Shown here: positions 61,618-64,000 of the stretch, in pieces
Numbering within the stretch: position 1 is the first letter of the stretch
How the letters are laid out: each line of letters starts with the position of its first letter
NCBI GenBank assembly: GCA_016720545.1
Contig: JADKKK010000013.1
Coordinates: 133,747 to 197,746 of the forward strand
Length of the DNA stretch: 64,000 nucleotides
Origin: Myxococcales bacterium
GTDB lineage: Bacteria > Myxococcota_A > Polyangia > Polyangiales > Polyangiaceae
Reading direction: 5' to 3'
The notes under the pieces: generated by a model
Databases searched by the model: none
What the model saw: the letters and a program-made list of their open reading frames with translations, nothing else
Told to the model about the DNA's origin: nothing
Position numbers and translations under genes: made by a program

Positions 61618-63002
61618 TGGCAGCCCTGCGCCTTCGCCGCGGTCGTGAAGGACGCCGTGCCCCCGGCGGCCGAGCAGGAGCCGCACGTGTAGTACGTGCC
61701 GGTGGCCCCGCAAGCCACCGTGGAGTGGAAGGCCCCTTGCGAGGTGCTCTTGCACGACGGCGCACCGAAGAGCGAGAAGTTGATGCACCCGTGATACGCC
61801 TGCGAGCGCGCCGTCGAGCAGGCGGTCTTGAGTGCGCACACGCCGCGGTCGATCGCGCAATAGCCGCACGAGCCGCCTACGTAGGTCGAGCCCTCCTTCT
61901 CGACCGAGCCGCTGCAGTCGTAGTCGAACGAGCCGTTCGCGCGGGGGGTGGTGAAATACGCCGTCTGGCCCGGCTTCACGTTGGCGCTGTTGTCGTCGCA
62001 GTCGGTGTTGTCTTTCACGAACCCGGGCACCGGCGCGGGCCCCGCGATGCAGCCCGGCGCCGCGTTCCCGTTGAGCACCGTGCCGTCCTTGTCGCCGAAG
62101 CCGTCGTTGTCCTTGTCGCGGTACCAGAGAGTGCACGCGCCCCCGCTGGGGCAGGCAGGACACACACACTTGCCTACACTCCCGGGCGCGCTGCACGAGC
62201 CGCCGGTCACCGCGCAGGCGTCGTCGCAGCACACGTTGCCGACGCAGTAGCCGGAGGTGCACTGGGGGCCGGCCTGGCACACCGTGCCGTTGCCGAGGCG
62301 AGGCTTGCAGCCGGTGCCCGCGCAATAGTGGGTGGGGAGGCAGTCGCTCGGCGACGTGCACGTGGTCTTGCACGTGGGATCGCCAGGCGTACACGAGTAG
62401 GCGTCGCAGGCCTCGAGGCCGAGCAAGCAATGGCCCGCGCCGTCGCAGGCCGCGCGCCCCTCCTCCGTGGGGGAGTTGCAGAACGAGGTGCCGCAGCGCC
62501 TCTTCGAGGCCGGGAACGCGCACGCGCGCTTGCCGTCGCACTTCCCCGCGCACTTGGTGTCGTCCGTCGTGACGCCCGCCTCGGGGACGTTGATGGCCCC
62601 GGCGGCGTCGGCGCCGGCGTCGTCGTCGACCACGCCCGCGTCCACGGGGGGCAGCGGCGTGGTGGGGCAGTCGTTCGCGGGGTCCTCCCCGTCGGGGACG
62701 GGCTCGCACGTGCCCGCCTTGCCGGGGAGGTTGCACGCCTCGCACTTGCCGCTGCACGCGCTCGCGCAGCACACGCCGTCTACGCACTGGCTCGACTGGC
62801 AGTCGGTGGGCGCCGCGCACGCCTGGCCGTTCGGCTTGCTCCCGGGCGGCCCACCTTCGACGGGCGGGGTCGGCTTCGTCGCGGCGTCGGTCGAAGGCAC
62901 CGGCTCGGAGCCCACGCACCCCACCACCGTGTGCCCACCCCAGGCCACGAGCGCGACCGATCCCCCCACCCAGACCCACTGTTTCGGCGACATGGCCGGC
63001 AC
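61614..63002 (-). CDS. Large cysteine-rich exported lipoprotein
   Basis: 462 residues from GTG 63002, chosen for GGGAGG 7 bases upstream; ATG 62993 is also in frame. Lipobox HTVVGC, then an Asp/Ala linker (DAGVVDDDAGADAAG). About 45 cysteines, in units such as DCQSSQCVDGVCCASACSGKCEACNL in part, CTSGYCVGNVCCDDAC and CPSGGACTL; calcium-like repeats DKDNDGFGDKDG and DNTDCDDNSANVKPG suggest Ca-binding loops as in thrombospondin-type repeats. These proteins are widespread in Polyangia, function unknown. Overlaps the next gene. Confidence 0.72.
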   Translation of the reverse strand: MPAMSPKQWVWVGGSVALVAWGGHTVVGCVGSEPVPSTDAATKPTPPVEGGPPGSKPNGQACAAPTDCQSSQCVDGVCCASACSGKCEACNLPGKAGTCEPVPDGEDPANDCPTTPLPPVDAGVVDDDAGADAAGAINVPEAGVTTDDTKCAGKCDGKRACAFPASKRRCGTSFCNSPTEEGRAACDGAGHCLLGLEACDAYSCTPGDPTCKTTCTSPSDCLPTHYCAGTGCKPRLGNGTVCQAGPQCTSGYCVGNVCCDDACAVTGGSCSAPGSVGKCVCPACPSGGACTLWYRDKDNDGFGDKDGTVLNGNAAPGCIAGPAPVPGFVKDNTDCDDNSANVKPGQTAYFTTPRANGSFDYDCSGSVEKEGSTYVGGSCGYCAIDRGVCALKTACSTARSQAYHGCINFSLFGAPSCKSTSQGAFHSTVACGATGTYYTCGSCSAAGGTASFTTAAKAQGCH

Positions 63003-63086
63003 TTTAGCACCTCCCGCGCGCGGAGCCCGGCGCAGCGACGCGCGGCCTCGATTCCATGCTGTTTGCAGGCATCTTGAGCGGGACCT

Positions 63087-63926
63087 TCAGAGCCCGAACA
63101 TCGCCAGCACCTCGCGGGAGGCCGCGGTGCGCTCTCCGCGGGCGTCGCGCTGGACGTGGGTGGCCTCGTCGCAGGTCGGCGCCAGCTCGTGGCCCGCCTG
63201 GGCCGCGAGGGAGAGCGTCCACACGGTGAACAGCGGGCCTGCGCCCTCGCGCGGCGCCACGTGGAGCGCCGCGAGCGCGTGGAGCCCCGCGTCGCGCGCG
63301 GCCCGGCGCGTGCGCTCGGGGGTGCGCCCGTCGGCGCACACGACGACCCGACCGTCGGGCGCGACGGCGTGCGCCGCGGCCACCAGGTACGCCTCGATGC
63401 CCCCGCGCAGCTCGATGCGCGCGGCGGCCCGCTGGGCATCGGGCGAGGGCGTGGCGGTCCCCGGAGGCAGGTAAGGCGGCGTCCCGGTGACGAGGTCGAA
63501 GCTCCTCGCCGGCAGCTCGGGCACGCGCGCACGCAAGTCGCCGTGCAGCGCTCGCACGCGTGACACGAGGCCGTTGCGCTCGACGTTCTGGGTGAGCAGC
63601 GCGTAGCTCTCGGCCTGCGCCTCCACCCCGACGAGCTCCGCTTCGGGCGCCGCCCAGGCCACCATGAGCAGCACCGAGCCGATGCCCGTGCCCAGGTCGA
63701 GCACGCGGAGCGGGCCCGTGCTCCCCGACGAGGACCGCGCGCACGGCCAGCCCGACGCGCCCTCGACGCGCCCGCGGGCGAGCGTGGCGGCGACCCACGC
63801 GGTCATGCGGTCGTCGACCGAGAACCGGTGGCCGCCCCGCCGCTGCAGGACGCGGAAGGTCGAGGTGAGCGCGTCGCACGTGAGCTCGGGTGACGCGGGC
63901 GCGGCGGTCGCGGCGTGGGGGCCCAT
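63087..63926 (-). CDS. TrmN6-like SAM-dependent methyltransferase
   Basis: 279 residues from ATG 63926. Motif I VLDLGTGIGSVLLM, acidic motif LVGVEAQ, and the catalytic NPPY-type motif as GTPPYLPPGT. The upstream RRGGHRFSVDD matches the conserved TrmN6 start (QRxxGYRFSxD). TrmN6 methylates adenine 37 of tRNA-Val; in this branch the Asn of NPPY is Thr, so a different or altered target is possible. Its N-terminus is extended by about 15 residues. Confidence 0.8.
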   Translation of the reverse strand: MGPHAATAAPASPELTCDALTSTFRVLQRRGGHRFSVDDRMTAWVAATLARGRVEGASGWPCARSSSGSTGPLRVLDLGTGIGSVLLMVAWAAPEAELVGVEAQAESYALLTQNVERNGLVSRVRALHGDLRARVPELPARSFDLVTGTPPYLPPGTATPSPDAQRAAARIELRGGIEAYLVAAAHAVAPDGRVVVCADGRTPERTRRAARDAGLHALAALHVAPREGAGPLFTVWTLSLAAQAGHELAPTCDEATHVQRDARGERTAASREVLAMFGL

Positions 63927-63935
63927 CGCGTCCGT

Positions 63936-63989
63936 CTAGCCGGGTGCCTCACGCGACGCCACCCCGCGCAGCTCGACCGCGCGCGTCAT
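63936..63989 (-). CDS. Possible leader peptide upstream of the methyltransferase
   Basis: Preceded by GGGGAGG and a short spacer, ATG 63989 opens a 17-codon frame (MTRAVELRGVASREAPG) ending in TAG at 63936-63938, ten bases before the next start codon. It may be a leader or the true start of the next gene separated by an indel. Confidence 0.25.
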   Translation of the reverse strand: MTRAVELRGVASREAPG

Positions 63990-64000
63990 TTTGCCTCCCC

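Overview
The window comes from a very GC-rich bacterium, most likely a member of the Myxococcota (Polyangia-like). The evidence is the strong GC3 bias, a PilY1/minor-pilin locus, a chemosensory operon, and many exported lipoproteins whose lipobox is followed by long Ala/Asp/Pro linkers (for example at 42435-43436 and 61614-63002). No rRNA, tRNA or CRISPR array was seen.

Region 1 (3-16651) is a class 1 DISARM anti-phage island on the + strand: the 3' end of drmD (SNF2-type helicase, cut by the window edge), drmMI (adenine methyltransferase), drmA (helicase), drmB (DUF1998) and drmC (phospholipase D). Two things are unusual. A four-fold tandem array of Uma2-type nuclease genes, only the first intact, lies between drmD and drmMI. 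Three small overlapping genes (8960-10365), one GNAT-like and one with a predicted winged helix, lie between drmMI and drmA. drmMI is broken by a dense cluster of frame changes, so the locus as written may not make an active methylase.

Region 2 (16697-26469) holds a divergent lipoprotein gene and a tightly overlapping minor-pilin operon (FimU/FimT-, PilV-, PilW-, PilX-like, PilY1, lipoprotein). Region 3 (26592-39349) is mixed: lipoproteins, a MOP-family flippase, a frameshifted Met/Gly/Pro-rich gene beside a nearly A/T-free G-rich tract, a translationally coupled pair (GMC oxidoreductase and a cNMP-sensor/CPBP fusion), a ZnT9-like cation transporter and conserved helical proteins.

Region 4 (39350-43436) has CT microsatellites, an insertion-sequence remnant, a MITE-like element, a QEGLA-motif metallopeptidase and a lipoprotein. 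Region 5 (43575-50429, minus strand) is cheA-cheW-cheW-cheB followed 2 bases later by a GH31 glycosidase lipoprotein. Region 6 (50642-63926) is mostly exported proteins and single enzymes (CinA-like, PHB-depolymerase-like, a catalytically degenerate aldo/keto reductase, a DUF1554-like lipoprotein, Nif3, an EEP phosphatase, a TrmN6-like methyltransferase). It also holds a 299-bp tandem duplication carrying two more copies of the MITE-like element from region 4.

Several genes differ from an intact frame only by one-base changes in short homopolymers. Residual sequencing errors are therefore a real alternative to biological decay for some of the pseudogenes listed.
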